Below, piece by piece: positions 7,155-15,859 of a stretch of DNA of 56,373 nt. The position numbers were made by a program, and so were the translations under genes. The notes beneath the pieces were generated by a model. That model saw only the letters and a program-made list of their open reading frames with translations. It ran no database searches and was not told the origin of the DNA. The DNA lies in NCBI GenBank assembly GCA_944322935.1, contig CALUQO010000014.1, positions 1-56,373 of the forward strand, read 5' to 3'. Position 1 is the stretch's first letter; each line of letters begins with the position of its first letter. The stretch is from Candidatus Gastranaerophilales bacterium. GTDB lineage: Bacteria > Cyanobacteriota > Vampirovibrionia > Gastranaerophilales > Gastranaerophilaceae.

Positions 7155-8615
7155 CTATACTCTGTCGTAAATTTCTGTTGTATAGCCGTTTGCGATTTCT
7201 TCTCTTGCAACGACTTTCACTGACGGCATAAGCCTTGAGAGCACAACGCTTGTTACCTGACGGATTTCCATCGGAACTATAACCACTATCTCATCAGCGT
7301 TTATGTTGTGCTTATCAATGACTTTATATATGTTATTCACAACGGTTTGCATTTTTGTATTGTCAATTCTGATAACAGCGCTCTTGCCCGAAACTTTTGA
7401 AGCAAGATATTTTACCGTTTCCTCAGAAAGCTCAAACGCCTGAATAACGTTGTTTTCATTTGCAATGCTTTTTGAAATCTGGCGCGAAAGCGAATGTCTT
7501 ACGCGGCTCAATAAATCCTCTTTTGTTTCTTCATCAGCAAAGTCATTGATTTTTTCAAAAATATAAACAATATCTTTGATAGAAACTTTTTCTTTTATAA
7601 GACTTGTCAAAATATATTTCAACTCTGCAATCGAAACAAAATCCGGAATTATATTTTCTATTAGATAAAGATTATTCTCGCTCACAATTTCTATGTAGTT
7701 GTTTATGTCGTTATAGTCGAAAATTTCTTCAACATTTTTTATGCAAACATATTCTAAAATACGTGCGATAACTTCCTCCGGTTTGTAGCCCTGAGCCCAG
7801 AAATCTTTTGTTTTTTCTTCTGTTATCCACAGAACCTGCTTGCCTGTTATGGGGTCTGTGTCTTTGATAATATCTTTAGATGTTTTTTCAAGTTTTAAAT
7901 CGTCTTTGAAAAACATCTTGTACCCGCAAAAAACAACACCCTTTGCCGCGCACACTCCGCGAACATCTATTTCAAACTCGTTAGCCTGAAGCGACTCGTC
8001 GTTTTCGAACTTTATTTTAGGAATAATATACCCGAGCTCTGATGCAAGATTCTGGCGAACTTTTACTGTTTGAGCAACGAGATTTGCTTCTGCATCGGGG
8101 TTAACAAGCTCGATATTTTCTTCGCTCAGCTTTATCCTGATTTTGTCCTCTCCGATTTTGTCCAGCATAATCTCGGGTGAAATCGTTCTTTGAAGCTGTT
8201 TTTTTAACTCGTTAAGCTCTTCGATTGTTTTAGACATCTCGCTGTTGAGTTCCTGTCTTTGGGTTTCGTTTGTTTCGTCAATCAAAGATTTTATACTGTT
8301 AATTTTTTTTCTTTTGTCTTTAATTTTTGTCTGGATATCGACGCATTTTTCATAAGGCTCGTTTTGTGCGGAAATAATTTTTTGCATAGGTGTTCTGTAG
8401 CCGAATTCGCTGTCGTCGTCTTCGTCAGTTTCCTGTTCAACATCAACTTCTTTTACAAAAATACAGTTAAAGTTGAATCCGTCGTCGCTTTCCGCCTCGT
8501 GCATTGTATACAATTCCCAGCCGTCTGCTGACATTTCGTTAAGCAGGGATTCCATTTTAAAAGTGTCATCGCTCGGAACGGATTTTATACAGTATTGCAT
8601 TCTTGTTGATTTCAT
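7155..8615 (-). CDS. Soluble FHIPEP (FlhA C-terminal) domain protein with N-terminal DUF4177-like domain
   Basis: 486 residues in three parts. Residues 4-55 (YCIKSVPSDDTFKMESLLNE and following, with DGWEL and IFVKE) look like a DUF4177 small alpha-beta domain. Residues about 90-150 are a predicted coiled coil. Residues about 155-486 match the cytoplasmic tail of FlhA/InvA export-gate proteins: LVAQTVKVRQNLASELGYIIPKI, an LWITEE block where FlhA has AVWI, GYKPEEVIARIL, IIPDFVSIAELKYILTSL and KVSIKDIVYIFEKI. The eight membrane helices of the export gate are entirely missing, so it cannot form an export channel. In FlhA this domain forms a nonameric ring that docks chaperones and substrates. No flagellar gene is in the window. 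It sits 22 bases behind ricT in what looks like one operon. Confidence 0.78.
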   Translation of the reverse strand: MKSTRMQYCIKSVPSDDTFKMESLLNEMSADGWELYTMHEAESDDGFNFNCIFVKEVDVEQETDEDDDSEFGYRTPMQKIISAQNEPYEKCVDIQTKIKDKRKKINSIKSLIDETNETQRQELNSEMSKTIEELNELKKQLQRTISPEIMLDKIGEDKIRIKLSEENIELVNPDAEANLVAQTVKVRQNLASELGYIIPKIKFENDESLQANEFEIDVRGVCAAKGVVFCGYKMFFKDDLKLEKTSKDIIKDTDPITGKQVLWITEEKTKDFWAQGYKPEEVIARILEYVCIKNVEEIFDYNDINNYIEIVSENNLYLIENIIPDFVSIAELKYILTSLIKEKVSIKDIVYIFEKINDFADEETKEDLLSRVRHSLSRQISKSIANENNVIQAFELSEETVKYLASKVSGKSAVIRIDNTKMQTVVNNIYKVIDKHNINADEIVVIVPMEIRQVTSVVLSRLMPSVKVVAREEIANGYTTEIYDRV

Positions 8616-8637
8616 AGTTTATTCCCACATACTCTGT

Positions 8638-9564
8638 CTATACGTTGCCGGTTGAGCTGTTTCTGTCATCTTCCAGCTGTTTTATATCCACATTATAATC
8701 GGACTGTTCCTGATAAAGGTTCGTTGTATCCTGAATATCGATATCAATGTTAACGTCGCCGTCCACCATTTCAATCTCTTCTTTTTTATAATTTTTAATT
8801 TTTCCGTCTTCTGTCTTAACCGCAATTTCGTTGCATAAGAAATGAAGTGAACAAACTCTTCCCAGTCCGTCCGGTGTCATAACGCCGCTGCCTATAGGCG
8901 GCATGTCTTTTGCTGCATCGATATAGTTTTTGTATTCATAATTTAAACAGCACAAAAGTCTTCCGCAGGTGCCGGAGATTTTTCCGGGAGTAATCGGCAT
9001 TCCCTGATCTTTAGCAAGTTTTATATTTATGGAGTCGAACTTTCTTAAAAACGAACAGCAGCAAAACGGTCTGCCGCATAGCCCGTTGCCCTCCATAATA
9101 GATGTTTCATCTCTTACACCGATATGCCTGAGATCTATTCTTACGCGTTTAAAAGCCTGTGTTAAATCTTTTAAAAGTGCTCTAAAGTCCACTCTTTCAG
9201 GCGCCGTATAATAAAATGTAATTTTTCTTCTGTCAAAAGTGTATTTTGCCTGTACAAGATTCATACAAAGATTGTGCTGTGCAACGAGTTCTTTGCAGAT
9301 TTTAAAAGCCTCTTCCTGAGCTATTTCTATTTCATCAAGAGTCTGCATATCCTGTTTGCCCATTACCCTGATAAGAGGGACGGGCTCAGGCATTTTCTTT
9401 TCCCATGCTTTTGCAATCATAGGGTTTACGACAAAAACCTTTGCAACTTCTTCACCCTTTTCCGTGCGAACAAGCACAAGCTGTCCGTGTTGTACATGTG
9501 CACTTTCTGCTACCTGCAGAGGATGAAATGTATTTTTTATTAAATTAACCGCATACTTTATCAT
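8638..9564 (-). CDS. ricT: PSP1 domain protein, RicT (YaaT)-like
   Basis: 308 residues. The conserved PSP1 core contains two Cys-rich blocks, GLCGRPFCCCSFL and GTCGRLLCCLNYEY, with the typical GMPITPGKISGTCG linker, so the Fe-S-binding cysteines are present. In Bacillus RicT works with RicA and RicF as a [4Fe-4S] complex that helps RNase Y process mRNA and affects phosphorelay signalling; those partners are not in the window. The C-terminal 50 residues are an acidic tail. A good AAAGGAAAT precedes the ATG. It is the first gene of an operon with the FHIPEP-tail protein. Confidence 0.9.
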   Translation of the reverse strand: MIKYAVNLIKNTFHPLQVAESAHVQHGQLVLVRTEKGEEVAKVFVVNPMIAKAWEKKMPEPVPLIRVMGKQDMQTLDEIEIAQEEAFKICKELVAQHNLCMNLVQAKYTFDRRKITFYYTAPERVDFRALLKDLTQAFKRVRIDLRHIGVRDETSIMEGNGLCGRPFCCCSFLRKFDSINIKLAKDQGMPITPGKISGTCGRLLCCLNYEYKNYIDAAKDMPPIGSGVMTPDGLGRVCSLHFLCNEIAVKTEDGKIKNYKKEEIEMVDGDVNIDIDIQDTTNLYQEQSDYNVDIKQLEDDRNSSTGNV

Positions 9565-9691
9565 TTATATTTCCTTTTGATGTTAATCGTATTTTAGCAT
9601 AAAATTGCCATCTTGAGGGGAAGTATATTCTGTTGATAAAATATGCTTTTTGAGAGTATTGCGCTATCCGGTTAATGGTTCAACACACACT

Positions 9692-10024
9692 TTAGTTTTT
9701 ATTCTTTTTTGATGTTTTCAGTTCTTTTAATGATTGATGGTATTCCTGTTTAAGGCACATTTTTTGATTAGTTAAATCGATAATTTGTTTTTGGTAAGCA
9801 AGAATTTGTGCTTTAACCGTAGGGTCATTGCAGTAATCATCTGATGCAAGTTCTTGTATTGCAAGCATTTTCCCCTTTACCTGCGCATTAATTACTTTAT
9901 TTTTTATCATTTTTCGATTATGCAGCATTTTTTTCTGCTGGCGATAGGTGCAGCTGCTATACGCCTTTTGTCCGCTTAATGCTGCTATAATTATAATTAG
10001 CAGCAGAGATAATACTTTTTTCAT
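9692..10024 (-). CDS. Small secreted basic helical protein, function unknown
   Basis: 110 residues. A classical signal peptide (MKKVLSLLLIIIIAALSGQKAYS) is followed by a Lys/Gln-rich helical chain with three Cys. AAGGAG precedes the ATG at the right distance. I recognise no family. It lies on the same strand as, and apart from, the secreted TPR operon to its right. Confidence 0.7.
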   Translation of the reverse strand: MKKVLSLLLIIIIAALSGQKAYSSCTYRQQKKMLHNRKMIKNKVINAQVKGKMLAIQELASDDYCNDPTVKAQILAYQKQIIDLTNQKMCLKQEYHQSLKELKTSKKNKN

Positions 10025-10201
10025 AAATACTCCTTATTATTTTATTTATGAAAATAGTAAAGATTAATATTTTTTACAATTACCCTGCGGAATATGTCCG
10101 TCTGTAATAAAAAGTTAATTTGCTTTATTGAAAAATTTTGTTGTTGATAGTATGCCGGATTTGAGTGAAGATTTCATAAAAACATCAATATTACTAAAAT
10201 A

Positions 10202-10609
10202 TTATTTTAAATATTCCTCAAATTTTTTATTAATTTTTATTTTAAAACCGCAGCTGTCAAAAGTCTCGCAGCCTCCCAGCCGTATTTTAGAATTTACCAT
10301 CGGATACATTCTGCAATACAGAGAGCGGAAAATGTAATCCCTGCATTTATTATTTTCATCCAGTGATTTACATTTAAAAAGTAATACACCCTTATCGTTT
10401 TTACCGGCAATTTCAAAGCAGTTATATTTTTTATCAAATTTTTTTAAATCCTCAAACTGTTTTATTTCTTTTACATATTCATCTTCAATCATAAAAACTA
10501 TGTTTCGGCAGCAGGCACCGCATTTTAAGCATTTGCCCTCTATCTTATATTTTGAAGAAAACAAGGTATCATAATAAAATTTTATATATAATAATAAATC
10601 TTTAAGCAC
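10202..10609 (-). CDS. YkgJ-type CxxxCxxC domain protein
   Basis: 135 residues. The N-terminal KCLKCGACC and later C-rich positions (CKSLDENNKCRDY, LYCRMYP, GGCETFDSCGF) are the signature of the YkgJ (UPF0153) family, thought to bind an Fe-S cluster or zinc; the biochemical role is unknown. The start is a GTG whose G is shared with the TAG stop of the upstream gene, so translation is coupled. It is the third gene of the TPR operon. A second YkgJ protein is at 48379-48987. Confidence 0.8.
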   Translation of the reverse strand: MLKDLLLYIKFYYDTLFSSKYKIEGKCLKCGACCRNIVFMIEDEYVKEIKQFEDLKKFDKKYNCFEIAGKNDKGVLLFKCKSLDENNKCRDYIFRSLYCRMYPMVNSKIRLGGCETFDSCGFKIKINKKFEEYLK

Positions 10610-11037
10610 TATTTACCAATCCAGAAATCGTTTCTTATAATAGGCCAATCAAAATCATCAAAAGAAAAAATTTGCATAAAGTAATATCCCGGTTCATCAA
10701 TAACAAAATACGATTTAAAGTAATCTAAAGATGTATCTATCTGAAAATCTTTTGACCAGTATATTTTATACCCCCAGTGGTTGGTTTTTTCTTCCTTTTT
10801 AACTATCTGTACCCTTATATAATCATCTTTAAAGCCTTCATTGTTAATTAAAATATAATAGACTTTTTCACCCGCTGCAAAATGTCTGCCGGCATTGTTG
10901 ATTGTTTGGTTTGTTATCGGCTGGCTGTTGAAAAGCAATAATGCGTCATGTTTTCGGCATCTGAAACCAAAGCCTGTGCAAATGAATATACACAACAAAC
11001 ACAATAAAACTAAACTGTATTTTGCCTTATTTTTCAT
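10609..11037 (-). CDS. Secreted/periplasmic protein of unknown function
   Basis: 142 residues with an N-terminal hydrophobic signal (KYSLVLLCLLCIFICTGFGF) and a mature part rich in aromatic residues (DYIRVQIVKK, YFKSYFVIDEPGYYFMQIF), suggesting a small beta-sandwich. I see no clean lipobox. Its ATG overlaps the end of the TPR gene by 11 bases and its stop overlaps the YkgJ start by one base, so the three form a tight operon. No family recognised. Confidence 0.72.
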   Translation of the reverse strand: MKNKAKYSLVLLCLLCIFICTGFGFRCRKHDALLLFNSQPITNQTINNAGRHFAAGEKVYYILINNEGFKDDYIRVQIVKKEEKTNHWGYKIYWSKDFQIDTSLDYFKSYFVIDEPGYYFMQIFSFDDFDWPIIRNDFWIGK

Positions 11038-13036
11038 TTACTCTGGTTTTTAAATATTCAATCTGTTTTTTGACATCACTTTTCATCTGCGCGTCATCTG
11101 TAAGCCCAACAAATTTTTCATAATTGGCAATTGCTTGTGTGTAATTTTTTTCTTCTTCATAAGCCATGCCGAGTGCGTAATATGCATATGCATACTTTGG
11201 ATTTATTGATATTACTGTATTAAACGCTTCTTTTGCTTTATCTTTTTGTTTTAGTTCGAAATAGCATAGACCCGCATTAAACATTGCGTCTGTATTTTTG
11301 GAATTAAGCGTCAACACTCTTTCGTATTGTAATAAAGCACTGTTTGTGTTGTCTCCGGCTTTGTATGTATTGCCAAGTTTTATGAGTACAGCTTCATTAT
11401 CAGAGGCAAGCTCAAGTGTTTTTTCGTATTCACCCACTGCCTTATCAAGCATTTTTTCTTTCATATATAAATCTGCAAGTGCCTCGTGAGCCTGAGCGTT
11501 TTTGGTATCTATAGATAATATTTTATTGTAAACAGCTATTGCTGCCGTGTTTTTTTCATATTTTGTCAAAAGTTTGGCATAATCGAGCATAACCCCGACA
11601 TTGTCCGGCGCAATAACCAATGCCTCTTCATACTGTTCTATAGCCTTTGTTTTGGACCCCATAGAATCATACAACGCAGCTAATGCTCTTAATGCTGCAA
11701 CATCATTAGCATTTAAGTCTGCAGCCTCTGTGTATAAAGCAAGGGCTTTTTTGGTTTGCCCGTTTTTGTTGTAGTTATCACCTTGGGCAATGTATGCTTT
11801 GTAAAGATATTCTCTGACTTTTGGTTCGTTCCTTTGCTGATAAAGATTTTTGTAAATAGAAATTGCCGAGTCGTAATTTCCCAGTGCATGTTCAGCTATA
11901 GCCTTATTGAAAAGGACATTGTAATCGTTTTTATCCACTGTCAGCAGCTCGTCATACAACTTTATGGCTTCGTTGTAATTTTTACAAAGGTGATACGTTC
12001 TTGCCAGCTCTTTTTTTGTGTCCACATTGGTTGAATCAATAGCAAGTGCTGATTTAAAAGAAGAAACTGCATCATCGTATTTTTCATTCTTTTGATATAC
12101 AATACCAAGATTGTAATATGCGGCTACATCTTTGGGCTTGTATTGAATGTACTCTTTGTACATATTTATGGCCTCCTGAGTTTTACCCATATCAGCCAAA
12201 AGATTTGCATAATCAAGTTTTAAATCATTCAAATCCGGTTTTATAGTGAATGCATTCCTAAACTCGATTAAAGCCAGTTCGTCTTTTGACAGTCTGACAT
12301 AAGCCAGAGCCATATTTGCGTGAGAGGCATAGTCCGTAGAGTCATTTCTGACTGCCTTTTTAAACATTTCAACTGCATTTGTATAATCACCCGAACGCAG
12401 TAATGCCAGCCCGTAATTAGCGTACTCTTTAAATACAGTCGGGTTTTTTGTATACAAAGTGGCATATTCATCAGCAGCATCCTGATATTTGTCCATTTTT
12501 AAATAAATTGATGCAAGATTGGCTCTTGCCTCTGCGTCATCAGGGTAGTATCCCAAAAAGGTTTTATAATATTTTATTGCTTCTTGATCATCACCTTGCA
12601 GTGATTTTACACTGGCAAGATTCAGATAGTTGTACTTGTAATCGGGAAAAATTGTTAAGGCCTGATTATATGCGGCAAAAGCATTTTCATAATCGTGCTG
12701 CTGTTGCAGAATATTGCCAATACTGATATAAACAACAGCATCATTAGGCTTTAACTTGATAGCTTTTTTGTAAGCAATCAGGGCATTTTCCCAGTCTCCC
12801 ATTTCTGTATACAGGCCGCCAAGTTTTATATACAAAATAGCCTCATCCGGCGAAAGCTCAATTGCGCTTTTTATTCTTTCAATAGCCATTGAATAATTGC
12901 AGTCTTTTTCAAGAACATTTGATTCCTGAAAAAGTTTGTATGATTCCGTAGACATCTTGGCCTCAGCCCTGAAATCAGAACATATGGGAGTCAGTGCCAA
13001 TATTAAAGATACCGCTAAAGTTATTTGCTTTTTCAT
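11027..13036 (-). CDS. Secreted tetratricopeptide repeat (TPR) protein
   Basis: 669 residues: a signal peptide (MKKQITLAVSLILALTPICSDFRAEA) followed by about 17-18 consecutive 34-residue TPR units to the C-terminus, for example EAILYIKLGGLYTEMGDWEN and ALIAYKKAIKLKPND. It contains no enzymatic domain. Such proteins are periplasmic or outer-membrane assembly scaffolds; the partner is unknown, but the two small genes that overlap its 3' end are candidates. Its promoter (TTGATT-17-GATAAT) ends six bases before the ATG and no Shine-Dalgarno motif is present, so the mRNA is predicted to be leaderless. Confidence 0.9.
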   Translation of the reverse strand: MKKQITLAVSLILALTPICSDFRAEAKMSTESYKLFQESNVLEKDCNYSMAIERIKSAIELSPDEAILYIKLGGLYTEMGDWENALIAYKKAIKLKPNDAVVYISIGNILQQQHDYENAFAAYNQALTIFPDYKYNYLNLASVKSLQGDDQEAIKYYKTFLGYYPDDAEARANLASIYLKMDKYQDAADEYATLYTKNPTVFKEYANYGLALLRSGDYTNAVEMFKKAVRNDSTDYASHANMALAYVRLSKDELALIEFRNAFTIKPDLNDLKLDYANLLADMGKTQEAINMYKEYIQYKPKDVAAYYNLGIVYQKNEKYDDAVSSFKSALAIDSTNVDTKKELARTYHLCKNYNEAIKLYDELLTVDKNDYNVLFNKAIAEHALGNYDSAISIYKNLYQQRNEPKVREYLYKAYIAQGDNYNKNGQTKKALALYTEAADLNANDVAALRALAALYDSMGSKTKAIEQYEEALVIAPDNVGVMLDYAKLLTKYEKNTAAIAVYNKILSIDTKNAQAHEALADLYMKEKMLDKAVGEYEKTLELASDNEAVLIKLGNTYKAGDNTNSALLQYERVLTLNSKNTDAMFNAGLCYFELKQKDKAKEAFNTVISINPKYAYAYYALGMAYEEEKNYTQAIANYEKFVGLTDDAQMKSDVKKQIEYLKTRVNEK

Positions 13037-13042
13037 AGTTAG

Positions 13043-13071
13043 ATTATCTTATGATTTTTTAAAAAAATCAA
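13043..13071 (-). promoter_or_regulatory. Promoter of the TPR operon, leaderless spacing
   Basis: On the minus strand TTGATT (13066-13071) is 17 bases from GATAAT (13043-13048), which is six bases from the ATG ending at 13036. Transcription is expected at or next to the A of ATG. Confidence 0.65.
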
Positions 13072-13084
13072 TCGTCCTTCTTTG

Positions 13085-13540
13085 TTACTTTGTATTTAAT
13101 TCTTTTTGTGCCTCTTTTATCGACATTTTTGTTATAAGTTGTTTATTGCTTTTTTTAAATATGTCCCTGTTGTATACTGCCAGCCAGTAGTTTTGATTTG
13201 TTGTCGGAACAGAGAATGTAATTTTCTGCGTTACCGGTTTGTTAAATTTTAGCGGCTTAAAAAAGCTTATAGCCTCTTTGTTGTCAGCCTTGTATGTCTT
13301 ACCGGCTCCATCAACGAGTTCGACATAAACTTCCTGACTTAGCATTGATTTATTCTTGGCTTCAACAGTGACTTCTATATTTTTTTGTTGAATTTTTACA
13401 TCACAGATTTGAAAATACAGCCCGTTAGAGACTATACCGGTTTTGCCGGTTTGAACAACAACCCTTTCCTTCGCTTGGAGCGGAAGAAATACACCGGAAC
13501 ACATCACCAGAAACAACACTGTAATAAACACTTTGTTCAT
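13085..13540 (-). CDS. Secreted protein of unknown function (Ig-like, DUF4352-type)
   Basis: 151 residues with a signal peptide (MNKVFITVLFLVMCSGVFLPLQA). The mature part reads as alternating beta strands (VTVEAKNKSMLSQEVYVELVDG and a KITFSVPTT block), reminiscent of the immunoglobulin-like DUF4352 fold that describes conditional changes in secreted proteins. The assignment is tentative. It precedes the TPR operon on the same strand but has its own near-consensus promoter with leaderless spacing. Confidence 0.72.
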   Translation of the reverse strand: MNKVFITVLFLVMCSGVFLPLQAKERVVVQTGKTGIVSNGLYFQICDVKIQQKNIEVTVEAKNKSMLSQEVYVELVDGAGKTYKADNKEAISFFKPLKFNKPVTQKITFSVPTTNQNYWLAVYNRDIFKKSNKQLITKMSIKEAQKELNTK

Positions 13541-13546
13541 ATCAAT

Positions 13547-13575
13547 ATTCTATAAATTTTATAGCACATTGTCAA
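13547..13575 (-). promoter_or_regulatory. Near-consensus promoter with leaderless spacing
   Basis: On the minus strand TTGACA (13570-13575), a 17-base spacer, TAGAAT (13547-13552), six bases, then the ATG ending at 13540. No ribosome binding site is present. Confidence 0.75.
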
Positions 13576-13612
13576 TGAATGCCGCCGGTTTTTATATAAA
13601 AAAATTTGTAAA

Positions 13613-13649
13613 AAACCAAGGGCGGTACAAATATTACCTCCCTTGGTTT
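13613..13649 (-). terminator. Intrinsic terminator of the pfkB kinase gene
   Basis: AAACCAAGGG (13613-13622) pairs perfectly with CCCTTGGTTT (13640-13649), with inner GGTA/TACC pairs. On the minus strand the stem is followed by a T-rich tract, six bases after the stop codon. Confidence 0.85.
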
Positions 13650-13654
13650 AAATA

Positions 13655-14698
13655 CTATACTTCTTCTACCCTGAAAGCAGGTGTCTGTTTTAACCTTTCT
13701 TCCATCTGCTCAAAGGTTAAAAATCCTTCCTGCGCACCGAAGTGAGATACAACAGAGGCCGCATTAACAGATGCCAGCATAAGAGATTTTTTAATATCCC
13801 AGTTTGTATATTCCAATGCCGCAGTGAAAGTAGACGACAAGGCATCTCCGGCCCCGAGTGTGCTCACTACTTTAGCCGGAAATTCAGGACAGCGGTAATA
13901 TTTCTTGCCGTCAAAAGCATATACACCGTGTTTTCCGTCAGTGATAATAACAACCTTTGCGTCAGTTGATTTCAGTTTGTCGAGCATTGCTCTAACATCG
14001 GGATGGATAGCTTCAGAGGAGAAACTTTCTGTTTTGGTATCAGGACGAACCTGAATTTTGGTAACAAGCGAAGCCTCCTCCTTGTTCATTACAACAACCT
14101 CGGCTGTTGCAAGAATTTTTTCAAAATATTTTAATCCTCTTTTAAGACTGGAGCTGCCGGGGTTTATGGCGACATTCGTGTTGTGTTCTTGCGCAAAATG
14201 AGCCAGCTTATCGAGAACAGCACCGGATTCACCGTTTAAAGGAGCAATATAGAGCCATTTTGCCTTTTTTACAGCATCAAAATTTATATCTTCTTCTCTT
14301 ATCTTTCCGTTTGCACCGCGGTATGCAAGAACGGTTCTGTTGCCTTCAAAACTGAGCAAAATAACTGATGAGCCGGAGTTATCAGTTTTGCTTTTTACAA
14401 CAAGAGAAGTATCAACGCCAGCTTGCTCAACCTTTTCAAGGATATTACGTCCCTGAAAATCGTCACCTATTTTAAATATAGCAGAAGTTCGCGCTCCAAG
14501 ATGCGCAAAATTTGCAGCAGCATTGAGCCCGCCGCCGCCTACGGCAGTTTTATAGCTTTCTACTTCCACCTTTGCCCCGTACGGATATGACATAAATTCA
14601 AAACCGTTCTCTTTCGTACTTACGGAAACAACATTCGCAGCATCAGACTCCACAAAAGAATCTATTGTTGCGCTTCCGATTGTGATTACATCAAACAT
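13655..14698 (-). CDS. PfkB-family sugar kinase (ribokinase-like)
   Basis: 347 residues. N-terminal GSATIDSF, the glycine-rich substrate motif AVGGGGLNAAANFAHLGA, and the C-terminal ATP/anion-hole motif STLGAGDALSSTF with the catalytic Asp define a PfkB kinase. The substrate is not determined by sequence; ADP-dependent or ribose/adenosine-type kinases are possible. The internal TKIQVRPDTKTESFSSEAIHPD insertion is unusual. AGAGGGAGAAG precedes the ATG. It appears monocistronic, with a terminator directly behind it. Confidence 0.85.
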   Translation of the reverse strand: MFDVITIGSATIDSFVESDAANVVSVSTKENGFEFMSYPYGAKVEVESYKTAVGGGGLNAAANFAHLGARTSAIFKIGDDFQGRNILEKVEQAGVDTSLVVKSKTDNSGSSVILLSFEGNRTVLAYRGANGKIREEDINFDAVKKAKWLYIAPLNGESGAVLDKLAHFAQEHNTNVAINPGSSSLKRGLKYFEKILATAEVVVMNKEEASLVTKIQVRPDTKTESFSSEAIHPDVRAMLDKLKSTDAKVVIITDGKHGVYAFDGKKYYRCPEFPAKVVSTLGAGDALSSTFTAALEYTNWDIKKSLMLASVNAASVVSHFGAQEGFLTFEQMEERLKQTPAFRVEEV

Positions 14699-14753
14699 AC
14701 TCTTCTCCCTCTATTAACATAACAAAATCTTTTTCATTTTCGGCTGTAAATAA

Positions 14754-15668
14754 TTATGCCCTTGGATGTGTACTATCATACACCGCTTTTAGTCGTTCTG
14801 TCGATACATGGGTATAAATTTGTGTATTTGAAATAGATGCGTGGCCTAAAAGCTCCTGTACAACCCTTAAATCAGCGCCGTTTTCCAGCAGTTTCGTCGC
14901 AAAACTGTGCCTGAAAACGTGAGGCGTAACTTTTTTAGGCAGCTCGATTTTTTTTACAATATCATTCAAAACAGTTCTTATGCTCTGCGGCTGAAGCCTG
15001 TAACCTGTTTTGTTAATAAAAACAGGGCTGTCCTCGTTTTCTTCAATATCAGAGCCTTCTTCCGCAACCATATATCGCACTGTCTTTATATACTTTTGCA
15101 AAAAATCTTTTGCACGCTCGGATACAAGAACAATCCGCTCTTTTGCACCTTTTCCCATAACAGTAATCTCGTTTTCCTCGAGGTTAAGGTTTCCAAAATT
15201 CAAATTACTCAGCTCCGAAATTCTCATGCCCGTAGCGTATAAAAGCTCTAGTATAGTACGGTTGCGGTATCCGGCAGGAGTGGAAATTTGTATATTGTTC
15301 AGAATCTGCTCAATCTCTTTGCCTGTTAAAAATTTCGGCAGGCTTTTACTTTTTTTCGGAGCGTGCACACTGTTAGCGGGGTTTGTATCTATAATCTTTT
15401 CCCTGTACAAAAATCTGTAGAACGTTCTTATCGCAGCAATTTTTCGAGAAAGCGTAGTTTTGGAATAGTTAAAACGCTGGATAAAAACAAGGTAATCTTT
15501 TAGCTTTGTATGGTCAGTTTGTTCTATCGGGGTTGTGTCCAGCCACAGTAAAAAGCTTAATATATCAGAGTTGTAGGCACGTATAGTATGTACAGAGAAA
15601 TTCTTCTCAACTTCCAGATAGATTAAAAAATCTTTTAGATATCTTTTTGTAATTTCACTTAGACCCAT
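14754..15668 (-). CDS. xerC: Tyrosine recombinase XerC/XerD
   Basis: 304 residues, standard Xer length: an N-terminal core-binding SAM-like domain (1-95) and a catalytic domain with all active-site residues, R149 (TGMRISEL), K173 (MGKGAKER), H250 and R253 (HVFRH), H276 (LLGHASI) and nucleophile Y285 (IYTHV). It resolves chromosome dimers at dif together with FtsK; whether it is XerC or XerD, or a single-recombinase system, cannot be told. No dif site was recognised nearby. The -10 TATAAT is seven bases from its ATG. Confidence 0.92.
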   Translation of the reverse strand: MGLSEITKRYLKDFLIYLEVEKNFSVHTIRAYNSDILSFLLWLDTTPIEQTDHTKLKDYLVFIQRFNYSKTTLSRKIAAIRTFYRFLYREKIIDTNPANSVHAPKKSKSLPKFLTGKEIEQILNNIQISTPAGYRNRTILELLYATGMRISELSNLNFGNLNLEENEITVMGKGAKERIVLVSERAKDFLQKYIKTVRYMVAEEGSDIEENEDSPVFINKTGYRLQPQSIRTVLNDIVKKIELPKKVTPHVFRHSFATKLLENGADLRVVQELLGHASISNTQIYTHVSTERLKAVYDSTHPRA

Positions 15669-15675
15669 AAATATA

Positions 15676-15705
15676 ATTATATGACACCATAATGAAAATA
15701 AACAA
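15676..15705 (-). promoter_or_regulatory. xer promoter, leaderless spacing
   Basis: On the minus strand TTGTTT (15700-15705), 18 bases, consensus TATAAT (15676-15681), seven bases, ATG ending at 15668. The -35 touches the first GTATATAC palindrome at 15706. Confidence 0.6.
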
Positions 15706-15806
15706 GTATATACGCTATGCCTCTGTTACAAGCGACTTTGTGCTTGTTTGTTAAGAAATGTAACAGAAGTATATACTAAAAAGGCAATTATTTAATTGGT
15801 ATATAC
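15706..15806. promoter_or_regulatory. Three GTATATAC palindromes plus a TCTGTTACA/TGTAACAGA inverted repeat
   Basis: The self-complementary octamer GTATATAC occurs at 15706-15713, 15769-15776 and 15799-15806, 63 and 30 bases apart (about six and three helical turns). Between the first two lies a perfect 9-bp inverted repeat, TCTGTTACA (15722-15730) with TGTAACAGA (15759-15767). All lie between the divergent xer gene and the coiled-coil gene at 15860, so they are a candidate multi-site operator. Confidence 0.5.
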
Positions 15807-15859
15807 TTTATATATATACAGAGAGTTTAAGTTATTAGAATTATAAGAGAGGCTTAAAA

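Noticed and set aside
15010-15420. 136-codon frame on the plus strand inside xer
   Set aside because: The xer gene has every catalytic residue intact; this is its antisense.
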